64,000 nucleotides of DNA from Sandaracinus amylolyticus (GCF_021631985.1 NZ_CP070225.1:9238001-9302000); one strand, 5' to 3'; numbered from the stretch's first letter, positions 28,235 through 41,480 are shown. Made by a program: numbers and translations. Notes: generated from the sequence alone by a model not told the origin.

Positions 28235-28759
28235 ATGAACCCCTTCGAGCAGCTCCAGCATCGCGCGCAGCGGCGCGCCGAACAGAAGGCCTCGCAGGCG
28301 ATGACCGGGTGCTTCATCACCGCGTTCGGCATCGGCCTCGCGGGATGCATCCTCACCGGCGTCGGCGGGTACGTCGCGTGGCAGTTCTACCGCGCGGGCT
28401 CCGATCCCTGGGCCGGTGGGATCGGCAACATCGAAGCGACGGCGATCTGGGACGGCACCGGGCCGCTGGTGTGCGCGGGCAATCAGGTGCTCGACGTGAC
28501 GCCGGTGACCGCGACGCTCGGCGCGAGCCCCGCGATCTCCGCGATGGGCAACTGCCGCATGACGCTGCACGGGGTGAACGTGAGCGCGCCGATCGCGCTC
28601 CAGGTCGGGGGCAACGCCGAGGTGGTCCTCGATGGCGGCTCGTACACGGGAGCGAGCGCCGCGATCGTCGCCGGCGCGAGCTCCCACGTGGTGGTCCAAG
28701 GCGCGGTGATTCAAGGCGCGGTGCAGCGAACGGGCGGCGCGCGCGTGGACGGGATGTGA
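28235..28759 (+). CDS. Single-pass membrane protein with repetitive beta C-terminus
   Basis: 174 residues from ATG 28235 (MNPFEQLQHRAQRRAEQK). One transmembrane helix (CFITAFGIGLAGCILTGVGGYVAW, about 25-48). The external part has short regular turns (TLHGVNVSAPIALQVGGNAEVVLDGGSYTGASAAIVAGASSHVVVQ in pieces) that resemble a right-handed beta-helix. Its TGA overlaps the ATG of the next gene (TGATG), so the two are translationally coupled and probably act together. No family recognised. Confidence 0.7.
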   Translation: MNPFEQLQHRAQRRAEQKASQAMTGCFITAFGIGLAGCILTGVGGYVAWQFYRAGSDPWAGGIGNIEATAIWDGTGPLVCAGNQVLDVTPVTATLGASPAISAMGNCRMTLHGVNVSAPIALQVGGNAEVVLDGGSYTGASAAIVAGASSHVVVQGAVIQGAVQRTGGARVDGM

Positions 28760-31700
28760 TGGAATCGATGGCCATGACGACGACACCCGAGTCGATCCTC
28801 GATGCAGTCGACGCCGATCTCGGCGCCGAGCGATATGCGCAGGCGAGCGAGAAGATCACGTCGCTCGGTCCGCTCACCGCGCTTCCACCCGCGCTGTGGG
28901 GGCGCGCGGTGCTGCGCTCGCTGCGATGCCGGCTGCTCGCGGGGGAGCCGGTGGATCGCATCGCGATCGACGCGCGCGCCGAGCTCGCGCGCGCCGAGGA
29001 CCCGAAGGTGCGCGCGAGGCTGCACACCGAGATCGCGTACTCGTTCGTCGCCAAGCGCTGCGAGGCGCTGGCGCGCGAAGAGGTGGAGCTCGCGCGTGTC
29101 GCGTGGCCCGAGGGCAGCGTGTGGGCGACCGCGCTCTCGTGGGTCGCGCTGCGCTTCGATCATCGCGACGAAGCGCTGGCGCGCGCCGAAGAAGGAACGA
29201 CCCTCGAGGAGCCCGAGAGCGCGCAGATGTTGCTCGCGCGGGTGCACTACGTGTGCGGGCGCTTCGATGCCGCGCTGAGCACGCTTGGATCGCTCGTCGA
29301 TGCGCCGCGCCATCGGGTCGCCGCGCTGCGCCTGCGCGCCGACGTCGATCGGGTGCGCGGCGACTGGCAGGGCTTCCTCGATCACGTCGCGCGCATCCTC
29401 GAGCTCACGCCCGGTGGTGCGCACCGCCGTCGTGATCAGCTCGATCGTGCAAGCGCGCTCTTCGCGCTCGGTCGTCGCGAGGAGGGCGCCGAGGTCTATC
29501 GCGCGCTGTGGCGCGAGCACGCGGACGACGGAGAAGGACGCTTCGCGCGCGAGGTGCTCAACCACCTCGAGCGCGGCGCGGCCGGTGAGCGCAAGCGCGT
29601 GATGTTGCCCGCGTTCCCGACGGTGCAGCAGAAGCGCAACTACTGCGGGCCCGCGTCGCTGGAGCTCGTTCTTCGCTCGCTGGGGATCGACGTCGATCAG
29701 GATCGCATCGCGCCCGAGGTGAAGGGCGATCGCGGATCGACGCTCCACGCGATGACGACGTACCTCGAGTCGCACGGGCTCGTGACGCGCCGGTTCGAGG
29801 GCGATGCGTCGCGCTTCCGCGCGTGCCTCGAGCTCGGCCTGCCGGTGATCGTCGAAGAGGAGTACTCCACGACGAGCCACGTCGCGGTGATGATCGGCGT
29901 CGACGAGGAGCTCGGTCTGCTCTTCGTGCAGGACCCGATGACGCACGTCACGTCGGAGCGCCTGGTGCATACCCAGGGCTCGCTGGGGAAGCTCTATCGC
30001 AACGCGGCGATCGTCGCGTTCCGCGCGAACGACGAGAAGGTGATCGCCGCGCTCGATGCCGCGGGCGTGAAGGACGCCGAGCACATCCGCATCATCGACT
30101 CGTGCGCGACCCCCGAGGTCGAGAAGGACCCCGAGGAGATCCTTCGCCGCTGCGATCGCGCGATCGCGCTCGAGCGCGACTACCCGCTCGCGTGGAACCG
30201 GCGCACCCACGCGCTCTTCCGGCACTTCGCGCAGTACCGCGCGCAGACCAACCTCGCGCGCTTCCTCGCCGCGCTGCGCGAGGCGCGCGTTCGTTATCAC
30301 GACCAGGAGTGGCCGCATCAGATCCACGGCTGGTACCTGATGGACGAGGGGCGCTGGGAAGAGGCGCTCATCGAGCTCGAAGAGGCGCTGCGCCTCGATC
30401 CCGGCGACTCGAACAACGCGCAGGACATCGCCGAGTGCCACATGAGCATGAAGCGACGCGCCGACGCGGACGCGGCGTTCTGGAAGACGCTGACCATCGA
30501 TCCGACGCGCGGGCGCGCGACCGAGAACTTCGCGTCGCACGCGCTCGAGGGCGGCGACTTCGAGCTCGCCGAGCACCTGTCGCGCTGCGCCCGGGTGATG
30601 GCGCCGAACAACCCGTTCAACTGGATGACCGCGTCGAAGATCGCGGAGAAGCTCGGCAAGCGCGACGAGGCGATCACGCTCGGCCGCAAGTGCATGGAGA
30701 TCTCGCCACGCTACACGTACGGCGCGATCCACCTCGCGCAGATGCTCTCGAGCGATCGCGACGACGCGGTGCGCGACGAGGCGCTCGAGATCGTGTCGCG
30801 GCTGTCGCGCGAGGCGCCGCTCTGGTTCGAGCCGCGGTGGCGCGCGGCGCAGATGCTCGAGGAGCGCGGGCGCATCGAGGAGGCGGTCGATCTCTTGGTC
30901 GCGGGCCTCGAGATCGCGCAGGACGAGCCGGTCGATCTGCTGCGCACGCTGACCGCGATCCTGCACGACGCGGGCGACACCGAGCGCGAGGTCGAGTACG
31001 CGGAGCGCTTCGCGATGGCGCGCCCGACGGTGGGCATGCTCGGCGTGCTCTTCGACGTGCTGGAGCGCGCGGATCGCCACCCGCGATTGCTCGAGGTGCT
31101 GCACGACTTCCACGCGCAGAGCCCCGACTCGCCCTATGCCTGCGCGCAGCTCGCGGCGCGGATCGTCGGGCAGGACGACGAGGACGCGCAGGCGATCGCG
31201 CTCTTCGAGAAGGCCGTGCAGGGCTCGCCGACGTACGCGTGGGCGCGGCGCTGCCTCGCGACGCTGAAGGGACGCGACGACGTCGAGAGCGCGATCGCGT
31301 TGCTCGCGAAGGCACCCGGCGCGAAGGACGCGTACGTCGAGCTCGATCGCGCGGCGCAGCTCGTCGAGGCGCGCCGCTGGGACGAGGCGAGCGACGTGCT
31401 CGCGCCGTTCGAGGCCCAGCTCGGATGGAGCGGTCGGGAGCTGCGCAATCGGATCGTGCTGCGCGATCGCGACGCGAAGGACGCGCTCGAGCCGAGCTCG
31501 AGCGAGCTGCGCGCGCAGCTGGCGATCGCGGGCTCGCTCGGGCGCTTCGACGTGGTGCGCGAGATCGACGCGCGGTTGTCCGAGGACGACGCGTCGGCGC
31601 GCACGATCCTGATCGCGTCGACGGATGGATGGGACGAGCTGCGCCCGTTGCTCGACGCGCGTCTCGCGCGGCTGATGGGCGACCCGCGCGCGTCGTACTA

Positions 31701-32373
31701 CGACCGCACCTGGGCGCACGCGGTGCTCGCGGGGAGCCGCGCGGTGAGCGGCGATCGCGGGGCGTTCGATGCGGTGCTCGCGCACGAGCGCAACCCGAAG
31801 CTGCTCGTCGCGTCGATCAGCACCGCGCACCACGTGCGTCATGCCGAGCTCGTGCGGGCGGCGCGCGAGGCGATCGCGATGCTCGGCGAGGACCGCGCCG
31901 AGACGTGGATCACCCGCGCGCGGCTGCGCGCGTCGGAGGGTGCGCACGAGGCGGCGATCGAGGCGGCGCGGATCGCGACCGAGCGCTTCCCGCACTCGCT
32001 CGCGGGGTGGTCGATGCTCGCGGTCGAGCTGCTGATGGTCGATCGCCTCGACGAGGCGCAGCACGCGGCCCGACGCGGGGTGCGCGGATGGCAGCCCTGG
32101 GTCGGCGAGCACGAGGCCGCGGGTCTGGTCGCACTGGTGCGGGGAGATCGCGAGCGCGCCGCGAAGCACGCGCACGCGGCGTACTCGCGGCTCGTCGCAC
32201 GCGGCTTCGCGGAGGACACGTTCCCGCTGGTCGTCGCGCTGCGTGCGGCGCTGACCGGAGACGAGGCGCGACTCGAGTGGGCGCGCGTGCAGCCCGATCT
32301 CCATCGCGATCCGAGCGCGCCGCTGTGGGGTCGGCTCGCCGAGATCGCGCGCGCCTCGCGCGCGGTGGGCTGA
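28759..32373 (+). CDS. C39-like papain-fold domain embedded in TPR superhelix
   Basis: 1204 residues. Residues about 1-270 are TPR-like helices. About 280-420 is a C39-type cysteine-peptidase domain: FPTVQQKRNYCGPASLELVL with Cys296, TTSHVAVMIGVDEE with His374 and FVQDPMTH with Asp392, the full Cys-His-Asp set. From about 430 to the end are further TPR-like units (RWEEALIELEEALRLDPGD, RADADAAFWKTLTIDPTRG). There is no signal peptide and no ABC transporter, unlike bacteriocin-exporting C39 proteins, so a cytoplasmic protein-processing or scaffold role is inferred. Start chosen at the ATG overlapping the upstream stop. Confidence 0.8.
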   Translation: MESMAMTTTPESILDAVDADLGAERYAQASEKITSLGPLTALPPALWGRAVLRSLRCRLLAGEPVDRIAIDARAELARAEDPKVRARLHTEIAYSFVAKRCEALAREEVELARVAWPEGSVWATALSWVALRFDHRDEALARAEEGTTLEEPESAQMLLARVHYVCGRFDAALSTLGSLVDAPRHRVAALRLRADVDRVRGDWQGFLDHVARILELTPGGAHRRRDQLDRASALFALGRREEGAEVYRALWREHADDGEGRFAREVLNHLERGAAGERKRVMLPAFPTVQQKRNYCGPASLELVLRSLGIDVDQDRIAPEVKGDRGSTLHAMTTYLESHGLVTRRFEGDASRFRACLELGLPVIVEEEYSTTSHVAVMIGVDEELGLLFVQDPMTHVTSERLVHTQGSLGKLYRNAAIVAFRANDEKVIAALDAAGVKDAEHIRIIDSCATPEVEKDPEEILRRCDRAIALERDYPLAWNRRTHALFRHFAQYRAQTNLARFLAALREARVRYHDQEWPHQIHGWYLMDEGRWEEALIELEEALRLDPGDSNNAQDIAECHMSMKRRADADAAFWKTLTIDPTRGRATENFASHALEGGDFELAEHLSRCARVMAPNNPFNWMTASKIAEKLGKRDEAITLGRKCMEISPRYTYGAIHLAQMLSSDRDDAVRDEALEIVSRLSREAPLWFEPRWRAAQMLEERGRIEEAVDLLVAGLEIAQDEPVDLLRTLTAILHDAGDTEREVEYAERFAMARPTVGMLGVLFDVLERADRHPRLLEVLHDFHAQSPDSPYACAQLAARIVGQDDEDAQAIALFEKAVQGSPTYAWARRCLATLKGRDDVESAIALLAKAPGAKDAYVELDRAAQLVEARRWDEASDVLAPFEAQLGWSGRELRNRIVLRDRDAKDALEPSSSELRAQLAIAGSLGRFDVVREIDARLSEDDASARTILIASTDGWDELRPLLDARLARLMGDPRASYYDRTWAHAVLAGSRAVSGDRGAFDAVLAHERNPKLLVASISTAHHVRHAELVRAAREAIAMLGEDRAETWITRARLRASEGAHEAAIEAARIATERFPHSLAGWSMLAVELLMVDRLDEAQHAARRGVRGWQPWVGEHEAAGLVALVRGDRERAAKHAHAAYSRLVARGFAEDTFPLVVALRAALTGDEARLEWARVQPDLHRDPSAPLWGRLAEIARASRAVG

Positions 32374-32376
32374 GCG

Positions 32377-32691
32377 TCAGCGGCGCTGGTGCGCGCGCGC
32401 CTCTTCGTTGCGCATCTGCGTCATCACCGCGACCGCCGCGGCGCTGCTCGATCCAGCGCCGCCCGCGGTCGTGGTGGCGTCCGGCGCCCCGCACACACAC
32501 GCGCTCGAGTAGTCGCCGACGTAGACGAACTGCGCCATCGTCCCGCCGATCGAGCGGCAGCGCGCTCGGCACCCCGCGGGACCGCCCGGGAAATGCGCGT
32601 TTCCGCGGAACGACGTCGCGCATCCGACGTTCGTGAGCACCGCCAAGACGAGGAGCGAGGCTGGGACGATCGAGACCAGGATCTTCGACAT
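32377..32691 (-). CDS. Small lipoprotein
   Basis: 104 residues from the ATG at 32691 (MSKILVSIVPASLLVLAVLTNVGC), whose signal peptide ends in lipobox NVGC. The mature part has four more cysteines (GCRARCRSIGG, SACVCGAPD) and an Ala/Ser/Gly tail. No family recognised. Its 3' end lies 3 bases from the converging TPR gene. Confidence 0.65.
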   Translation of the reverse strand: MSKILVSIVPASLLVLAVLTNVGCATSFRGNAHFPGGPAGCRARCRSIGGTMAQFVYVGDYSSACVCGAPDATTTAGGAGSSSAAAVAVMTQMRNEEARAHQRR

Positions 32692-32849
32692 GCCGCGCCG
32701 TGTATCGAACTGCGCGACGCGGTGCAACGCGTATCGAAGGGCTCCCGTCTCGCGCTCTCGGCCCCACGCTCTCGGCGCAACGTTTCTTTACCGTTCCTAC
32801 CGATACGGTGGGGTTCACAGCGCGGTGATGAAACTTACGGTCAGCCCTC

Positions 32850-35237
32850 ATGAGCCACCCGGAAACCCCGCTTCCCCTGCTGCCGCTCCGGCACGGCGTC
32901 GTGCTGCCGGGTCGTGTGACCACCATCCCGGTCGGCCGACCCCGCTCGCGCGCCCTCGCGGATGCGCTTCGTCCCGGTGATCGCGTCCTGCTCGCGGTGC
33001 AGCGCGATCCTTCCCAGGAAGATCCCTCGCTCGCCGATCTGCACCCGATCGCGACGCTCGCGCGTGTGAGCGACAAGACGGACCGCGGCTCGCGCGGCGT
33101 CATCCTCGTCGTCGATCCCACCTCGCGCTACCGCCTGGTCTCGCTGCTCCAGACGGTGCCGTACTGGACCGCGCGCGCCGAGCTCGCCGAAGAGACGAGC
33201 GGCGGTGACGAGGCCCAGATCCTCGCGACCGCGCTGCGCGAGCACCTCCGCGAGCTCGCCCCCGGCGACTCGCAGCTGCACGAGCTGCTGCGCGAGACGC
33301 GTGATCCCGCCGTGCTCGCCGACCGTGTCGCCGCGTGGATGGACACCGACGACGCGAAGAAGACCGAGGTGCTCCTCCAGCTCGACGTCACCGCGCGCCT
33401 GCGCCGCGTCGCCGAGCTGATCAACGAGGCGCGCGCCAAGGCCGAGCTGCGAAGCAAGATCGACGGCGAGGTCCGCAAGGAGCTCGGCAAGCACCAGAAG
33501 GAGGCGATGCTGCGCCAGCAGCTGCGCGCCATCCAGAAGGAGCTCGGCGAGGGCGAGGACAAGGACGAGCTGCGCGAGAAGCTCGACGCGATGGAGCTCC
33601 CCGAGGAGGTCCGCGAGGTCGTCGATCGCGAGCTGCGTCGCCTCGACCAGGTCGGGCCGAACCAGGCCGAGGGCAACGTGATCCGCACCTATCTGCAGTG
33701 GATCGCGGACCTGCCGTGGGCCGATCGGGCGCCCGCCTCGAGCGACATCGACGCGGTCGCGCAGAAGCTCGAAGAGGACCACTACGGCCTCGACGACGTG
33801 AAGCGCCGCATCCTCGAGCACATGGCGGTGCTCAAGCTGAGCGGTGCGAGCAGCAACGCGGCGCGCGGCACGATCCTCTGCCTCGTCGGGCCTCCCGGCG
33901 TGGGCAAGACCTCGCTCGCGCAGTCGGTCGCTGCGGCGACCGGTCGACCGCTGCAGCGCGTGTCGCTCGGCGGCGTGCGCGACGAGGCGGAGATCCGCGG
34001 TCATCGCCGCACGTACATCGGCGCGCTGCCCGGTCGTCTGATCGCGGCGATGCGCAAGGCGAAGGTGAAGAACCCCGTCATCGTCCTCGACGAGATCGAC
34101 AAGATGGGGCGCGGCTGGCAGGGCGATCCCGAGGCCGCGCTGCTCGAGGTGCTGGACCCCGAGCAGAACAAGAACTTCACCGACCACTACATGGAGCTGC
34201 CCTTCGATCTCTCGGAGGTGCTCTTCATCGCGACCGCGAACGATCTCTCCACGCTCTCCGCGCCGCTCCGTGATCGCCTCGAGATCATCGAGGTGACCGG
34301 GTACACGGCGGAGGAGAAGGTGCAGATCGCGCATCGCCACCTCGTCCCGCAGCAGCTCGTGAAGGCGGGCATGCCCGAGAAGAGCGTGCTCTTCGCCGAC
34401 GAGATCCTCGCGGCGATCGTCCGCGACTACACGCGCGAGGCCGGTGTTCGTCAGCTCGCGCGCGAGATCCAGAAGGTCGCTCGCTCGGTGGCGCTCGACG
34501 TCGCTCGCGCGAAGACCGACGAGCACGGTGAGCGCGAGGCGGTGACGGTCTCGCCGGAGCATCTGAAGAAGAGCCTCGGCAAGCCGCGCTTCCTCTCGGA
34601 GATGGCGGAGCGCGGCAACGCGCCCGGCATCGCGGCCGGCCTCGCGTGGACCCCGGTGGGAGGCGACATCCTCTACATCGAGACCACGAAGATGCCGGGG
34701 AAGGGCCGCCTCGAGATCACGGGGCAGCTCGGCGACGTGATGAAGGAGTCGGCGCGCGCTGCGCTCGCCTACCTCCGGAGCCGCGCCGACGAGTACGGCG
34801 TCGACCCCGAGTTCCTCGACAAGCACGACCTGCACATCCACGTGCCGGCCGGTGCGATCCCGAAGGACGGCCCGAGCGCGGGCGTCACGATGTTCACCGC
34901 GCTCGCATCGCTGCTCACGGGACGTCGCGTTCGCAGCGACGTCGCGATGACCGGTGAGGCCACGCTCCGCGGACGCGTGCTGCCGATCGGCGGCGTGAAG
35001 TCCAAGGTGCTCGCGGCGCACCGCGCCGGGTTCAAGCGCGTGATCCTTCCGAAGCTGAACGAGCGCGACATCGACGACGTGCCGGAGTCGGTGCGCGGCG
35101 AGCTCGAGTTCGTGATCGCCGAGGAGATGCGCGAGGTGCTCGCGGCCGCGCTCGAGCCCGATCCGGTCGCGATCGACGCGGGCCCGACGACTCCGTCGAC
35201 GCCGAAGGGCGGCGGCGAAGGCGCCGTGATCGCCTGA
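32850..35237 (+). CDS. lon: Lon ATP-dependent protease
   Basis: Cytoplasmic AAA+ serine protease that degrades damaged and regulatory proteins. 795 residues: N-terminal substrate domain ([14 protein letters not shown]), coiled coil ([24 protein letters not shown] in part), AAA+ module with GPPGVGKT and VIVLDEIDK, and the protease domain with Ser676 (PKDGPSAG) and Lys717 (GGVKSK). Myxobacteria usually carry more than one Lon, so this may be one of two paralogues. Terminator at 35355-35384. Confidence 0.98.
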   Translation: MSHPETPLPLLPLRHGVVLPGRVTTIPVGRPRSRALADALRPGDRVLLAVQRDPSQEDPSLADLHPIATLARVSDKTDRGSRGVILVVDPTSRYRLVSLLQTVPYWTARAELAEETSGGDEAQILATALREHLRELAPGDSQLHELLRETRDPAVLADRVAAWMDTDDAKKTEVLLQLDVTARLRRVAELINEARAKAELRSKIDGEVRKELGKHQKEAMLRQQLRAIQKELGEGEDKDELREKLDAMELPEEVREVVDRELRRLDQVGPNQAEGNVIRTYLQWIADLPWADRAPASSDIDAVAQKLEEDHYGLDDVKRRILEHMAVLKLSGASSNAARGTILCLVGPPGVGKTSLAQSVAAATGRPLQRVSLGGVRDEAEIRGHRRTYIGALPGRLIAAMRKAKVKNPVIVLDEIDKMGRGWQGDPEAALLEVLDPEQNKNFTDHYMELPFDLSEVLFIATANDLSTLSAPLRDRLEIIEVTGYTAEEKVQIAHRHLVPQQLVKAGMPEKSVLFADEILAAIVRDYTREAGVRQLAREIQKVARSVALDVARAKTDEHGEREAVTVSPEHLKKSLGKPRFLSEMAERGNAPGIAAGLAWTPVGGDILYIETTKMPGKGRLEITGQLGDVMKESARAALAYLRSRADEYGVDPEFLDKHDLHIHVPAGAIPKDGPSAGVTMFTALASLLTGRRVRSDVAMTGEATLRGRVLPIGGVKSKVLAAHRAGFKRVILPKLNERDIDDVPESVRGELEFVIAEEMREVLAAALEPDPVAIDAGPTTPSTPKGGGEGAVIA

Positions 35238-35245
35238 GTCTTCCC

Positions 35246-35320
35246 GGAGTGCTCGTCCCGCCGGTCCTGGACGGGAGCGCGCGAGGCGCGCGGACGGTAG
35301 GGACCGGCGGGCGAGCCGAT
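35246..35320 (+). repeat. Palindromic intergenic repeat, copy A
   Basis: 75-base element beginning GGAGTGCTCGTCCCGCCGG and ending GGCGGGCGAGCCGAT, 8 bases after the lon stop. The arms pair (CCCGCCGGTCC with GGACCGGCGGG) and an inner stem GCGCGC/GCGCGC sits inside. Nearly identical copies lie at 47826 and 47926, and a diverged subfamily at 43661 and 57056. All are just 3' of genes. Confidence 0.8.
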
Positions 35321-35354
35321 GTTTCGATCGAACGAGAACCGTGACGCACGACGA

Positions 35355-35384
35355 CGCCCGGTCCGGGATTTCCCGGACCGGGCG
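35355..35384 (+). terminator. Terminator downstream of lon
   Basis: Perfect 13-bp stem CGCCCGGTCCGGG (35355-35367) with its complement (35372-35384), loop ATTT, then TTGCATTCT. It ends 17 bases before the next start codon, so it may also act as an attenuator for the gene at 35402. Confidence 0.65.
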
Positions 35385-35401
35385 TTGCATTCTGGGGCGC
35401 C

Positions 35402-38404
<3,003 letters not shown>

Positions 38405-38406
38405 AC

Positions 38407-39807
38407 GTGAACCGACGCACTCTTCTCACCGGCTCGATGTCGCTGCTCGGCACCGCCGCGCTCGCGTCGCTGCTCCCGACCGGTCGCGAGCGCGCCCTCG
38501 CGATGCCGCACTTCACGCCGAAGGTCCGGCGCGTCGTGTACCTCTTCATGTCGGGCGGGCCCTCGCAGCTCGAGACCTTCGATCACAAGCCCGGCCTCGC
38601 CGCGCTCGATCGCACCGAGCTCCCCGAGTCGATCCGCCGCGGCCAGCGCCTCACCACGATGACCTCGGGCCAGACCTCGTTTCCGGTGGTCGCGCCCCGC
38701 GTCGGCTTCACCCAGCACGGCGAGAACGGCACGTGGGTGAGCGACCTGCTGCCGAACCTCGGCTCGATCGTCGATCGCCTCTGCATCGTGCGCTCGATGC
38801 ACACCGACGCGATCAACCACGATCCCGCGGTCACGCTGATCCAGAGCGGCAGCATGAACCCCGGCCGGCCCTGCATGGGCTCGTGGGTGAGCTACGGGCT
38901 CGGCGCGCCGACCCGCGATCTGCCGACGTTCGCGGTGCTGCTCTCGAACAGCGGGCTCTTCGGGGGACAGCCGCTGAGCACGCGCTTCTGGAGCAGCGCG
39001 TTCCTGCCCGCGCACCACCAGGGCGTGCAGCTGCGCGGCGGCAGCGATCCCGTGCTCTACCTCGACGACGGCTCCGGCGCGCCTCGCGCGAGCCTCGAGC
39101 GCCTGCGCGACGCGCGCACCGCGCTCGATCAGATGCACGCGGACGAGACCGGCGATCCCGACATCACCGCGCGCATCGAGTCGTACGAGCTCGCGTTCCG
39201 CATGCAGACCTCGGTGCCCACCCTCGCCCGCGCCGGCGACGAGCCCGAGAGCACGTACACGCTCTACGGCGAGGACGCGCGCATCCCCGGGACGTTCGCG
39301 GCGAATTGCGTGCTCGCGCGGCGCCTGCTCGAGAACGACGTGCGCTTCGTGCAGCTCTACCACCGCGACTGGGATCACCACGGCACGATGCAGACCGATC
39401 ATCCGATCGCGGCGCGGGCCGTCGATCGTGCGTCGATGGCGCTGGTGCTCGACCTCGAGCAACGCGGCCTGCTCGAGGACACGCTGGTGATCTGGGGCGG
39501 CGAGTTCGGCCGCACCGTCTACGGGCAGGGGGAGGTGCGCACCGATCAGTACGGGCGCGATCACCACCCGCGCTGCTTCTCGATGTGGCTCGCGGGGGGC
39601 GGCGTGCGCCGCGGGCTCGTCCACGGCACGACCGACGACTACTCGTACAACGTCGTCGACGGCGCGCTGCACGTGCACGACTTCCAGGCGACGGTGCTGC
39701 ACCTGCTCGGGTTCGATCACACGCGCCTCACGTATCGCAGCGAAGGCCGCGACTTCCGACTGACCGACGTCTCGGGGCGCGTCGCGACCGAGCTCCTCGA
39801 CGAGTAG
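38407..39807 (+). CDS. DUF1501 exported protein
   Basis: 466 residues. The N-terminus NRRTLLTGSMSLLGTAALASLLP is a twin-arginine-type signal, implying folded export. The DUF1501 pattern is clear: YLFMSGGPSQLETFDHKP near the start, RSMHTDAINHDPA, DWDHHGTMQTDHP and VIWGGEFGRT, a fold related to alkaline phosphatase/sulfatase. GTG at 38407 is preceded by AGGGAG at a good distance; a GTG at 38401 overlapping the previous stop is the alternative. It is coupled to the PSD1/DUF1553 gene. Confidence 0.88.
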   Translation: MNRRTLLTGSMSLLGTAALASLLPTGRERALAMPHFTPKVRRVVYLFMSGGPSQLETFDHKPGLAALDRTELPESIRRGQRLTTMTSGQTSFPVVAPRVGFTQHGENGTWVSDLLPNLGSIVDRLCIVRSMHTDAINHDPAVTLIQSGSMNPGRPCMGSWVSYGLGAPTRDLPTFAVLLSNSGLFGGQPLSTRFWSSAFLPAHHQGVQLRGGSDPVLYLDDGSGAPRASLERLRDARTALDQMHADETGDPDITARIESYELAFRMQTSVPTLARAGDEPESTYTLYGEDARIPGTFAANCVLARRLLENDVRFVQLYHRDWDHHGTMQTDHPIAARAVDRASMALVLDLEQRGLLEDTLVIWGGEFGRTVYGQGEVRTDQYGRDHHPRCFSMWLAGGGVRRGLVHGTTDDYSYNVVDGALHVHDFQATVLHLLGFDHTRLTYRSEGRDFRLTDVSGRVATELLDE

Positions 39808-39904
39808 GACCTCTCCCCACGACGGCGTCACTGAAGGCGCGTCCGCACGTCGGCCATCCCTCCATCGCGGGCTGCGCTCCAAGGCGCGGCCACGGAGGGG
39901 ATCC

Positions 39905-41215
39905 ATGAGGAAACTGACTTGTTGTGCGGTGCTCTTCGCGCTGATCGCGTGGGGCTGTGGCGACGACGACGGTGGCACCGACGTGCCCGACGCCGGCGAG
40001 GAGATGGACGGCGCGACCAGCGACGTCGACGGCGGTGGCGGAGGGGACGTCGACGGCGGAGGTGGCCCGAGCTGCACCGCCGAACAGCTCGCGTGCGGCG
40101 AAGCATGCGTCGACCCCCTGATCGATCCCGCGAGCTGCGGCGCGTGCGACAACGCCTGCGCGGATGGCGAGGTCTGCTCGCTCGGCACCTGCGCCGCGGA
40201 CTGCAGCGCCGGCCTGACCGAGTGCAGCGGCGGCTGCGTCGACACCGAGAGTGACGCCGCGAACTGCGGCGCGTGCGGCACCGCGTGCGGCGCGTCCGAG
40301 ATCTGCTCGGGCGGCGAGTGCGTGTGCCCGCCGGGCACCGAGGCCTGCGGTGACGTGTGTGTCTCGACCGCGAGCGATCCCGCGCACTGCGGCGCGTGCG
40401 ACGCGGCGTGCGCCGACGGCGAGGTCTGCTCGCTCGGCGCCTGCGCGGCCGAGTGCGCGGCCGGCCTCACGAGCTGCGACGGCGCGTGCATCGACACCAC
40501 GAGCTCGCCCTCCGACTGCGGCGCCTGCGACAACGCGTGCGCGACCGGCGCGAGCTGCAACGCGAGCACCTGCGAGTGCCCCGCGGGCACCGAGGAGTGC
40601 GCGGGCGCGTGCGTCGACACCGAGAGCCACCCGCTCCACTGTGGCGCCTGCGGCACGGCCTGCGCGGCGGGCGAGGTCTGCAACGCGGGCACCTGCCAGG
40701 CCGAGTGCGGCGCGGGCCTCGCGACCTGCGGCGCGGCGTGCGTCGACACCGCGACCGACGTGCTGAACTGCGGCGCCTGCGGCGTCGCGTGCACCGGCGG
40801 CCAGACCTGCGCCGCAGGCGAGTGCACGTGCCCGGGCGGCGGCGAGCTCTGCGACGGCGCGTGCGTCGACACCGCGACCGACACCGCGAACTGCGGCGGC
40901 TGCGGCGATGCCTGCGATCCCGGCGAGGCCTGCGTCGCGGGCATGTGCCGCGCGGCGTGCCCCGGCGACCTCGAGCGCTGCGGGCGTCGCTGCGTCGACT
41001 TCCAGGTCGACCCCACGAACTGCGGCGGCTGCGCGATCTCGTGCGGCTTCGGCGGCACCTGCAACGCCGGCGCCTGCACCTGCGCGGCGGGCGCGACCGA
41101 GTGTGACGGCTCGTGCGTCAACACCCAGACCGATCGCAACCACTGCGGCGCGTGCGGCACCGTCTGCGCGGATCGTCAGTTCTGCATCGGGGGCACGTGC
41201 ATGGGACGCATCTGA
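39905..41215 (+). CDS. Lipoprotein with nine alternating Cys-rich repeats
   Basis: 436 residues; signal peptide with lipobox AWGC, GGAGGGGATCC before the ATG. An Asp/Gly-rich linker (about 20-55) is followed by nine repeats of roughly 41-43 residues, each with the core CxGxCVDTxSDxxNCGACGxAC and eight or so cysteines. The linkers between repeats alternate strictly between a CAAxCxAGLT type and a CxCPPGTE type. Probably a disulfide-stabilised surface stalk. Automatic pipelines often mislabel this type; I see no enzyme signature. It is followed by a terminator. Confidence 0.85.
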   Translation: MRKLTCCAVLFALIAWGCGDDDGGTDVPDAGEEMDGATSDVDGGGGGDVDGGGGPSCTAEQLACGEACVDPLIDPASCGACDNACADGEVCSLGTCAADCSAGLTECSGGCVDTESDAANCGACGTACGASEICSGGECVCPPGTEACGDVCVSTASDPAHCGACDAACADGEVCSLGACAAECAAGLTSCDGACIDTTSSPSDCGACDNACATGASCNASTCECPAGTEECAGACVDTESHPLHCGACGTACAAGEVCNAGTCQAECGAGLATCGAACVDTATDVLNCGACGVACTGGQTCAAGECTCPGGGELCDGACVDTATDTANCGGCGDACDPGEACVAGMCRAACPGDLERCGRRCVDFQVDPTNCGGCAISCGFGGTCNAGACTCAAGATECDGSCVNTQTDRNHCGACGTVCADRQFCIGGTCMGRI

Positions 41216-41235
41216 TCCCGTCGTGACCCGACCGG

Positions 41236-41269
41236 ACGCCCACGCTCCACATCAACGGAGCGTGGGCGT
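41236..41269 (+). terminator. Terminator after the Cys-repeat lipoprotein
   Basis: 13-bp stem: ACGCCCACGCTCC (41236-41248) with GGAGCGTGGGCGT (41257-41269), loop ACATCAAC, then TCGCATCTCCTCCC. Perfect pairing, weak T-tract. Confidence 0.6.
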
Positions 41270-41369
41270 TCGCATCTCCTCCCTGCTTCGCATCTCCCAC
41301 CACCCGCACGCGAGCCCTACGGATCGAGCAGTGGCGGACCAGAAGGGCACGAGGGCACAAGCGCGTTCC

Positions 41370-41398
41370 TTGTTCGCGGAGAACGGCGGTGTTAGGCT
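41370..41398 (+). promoter_or_regulatory. Candidate sigma-70-type promoter for relA/spoT
   Basis: TTGTTC (41370-41375), a 17-base spacer, then TAGGCT (41393-41398), about 85 bases before the ATG at 41481. Match to TTGACA/TATAAT is partial but the spacing is ideal. It is the best candidate in the 212-base gap after the terminator at 41236-41269. Confidence 0.35.
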
Positions 41399-41480
41399 GC
41401 CTGACACTCGCGAATCCGAGGGATCGGTGAGGTCACCGCCCCCGGCTCGCGCCACCGTACCGAGCAGCAGCGCCGCCCGT

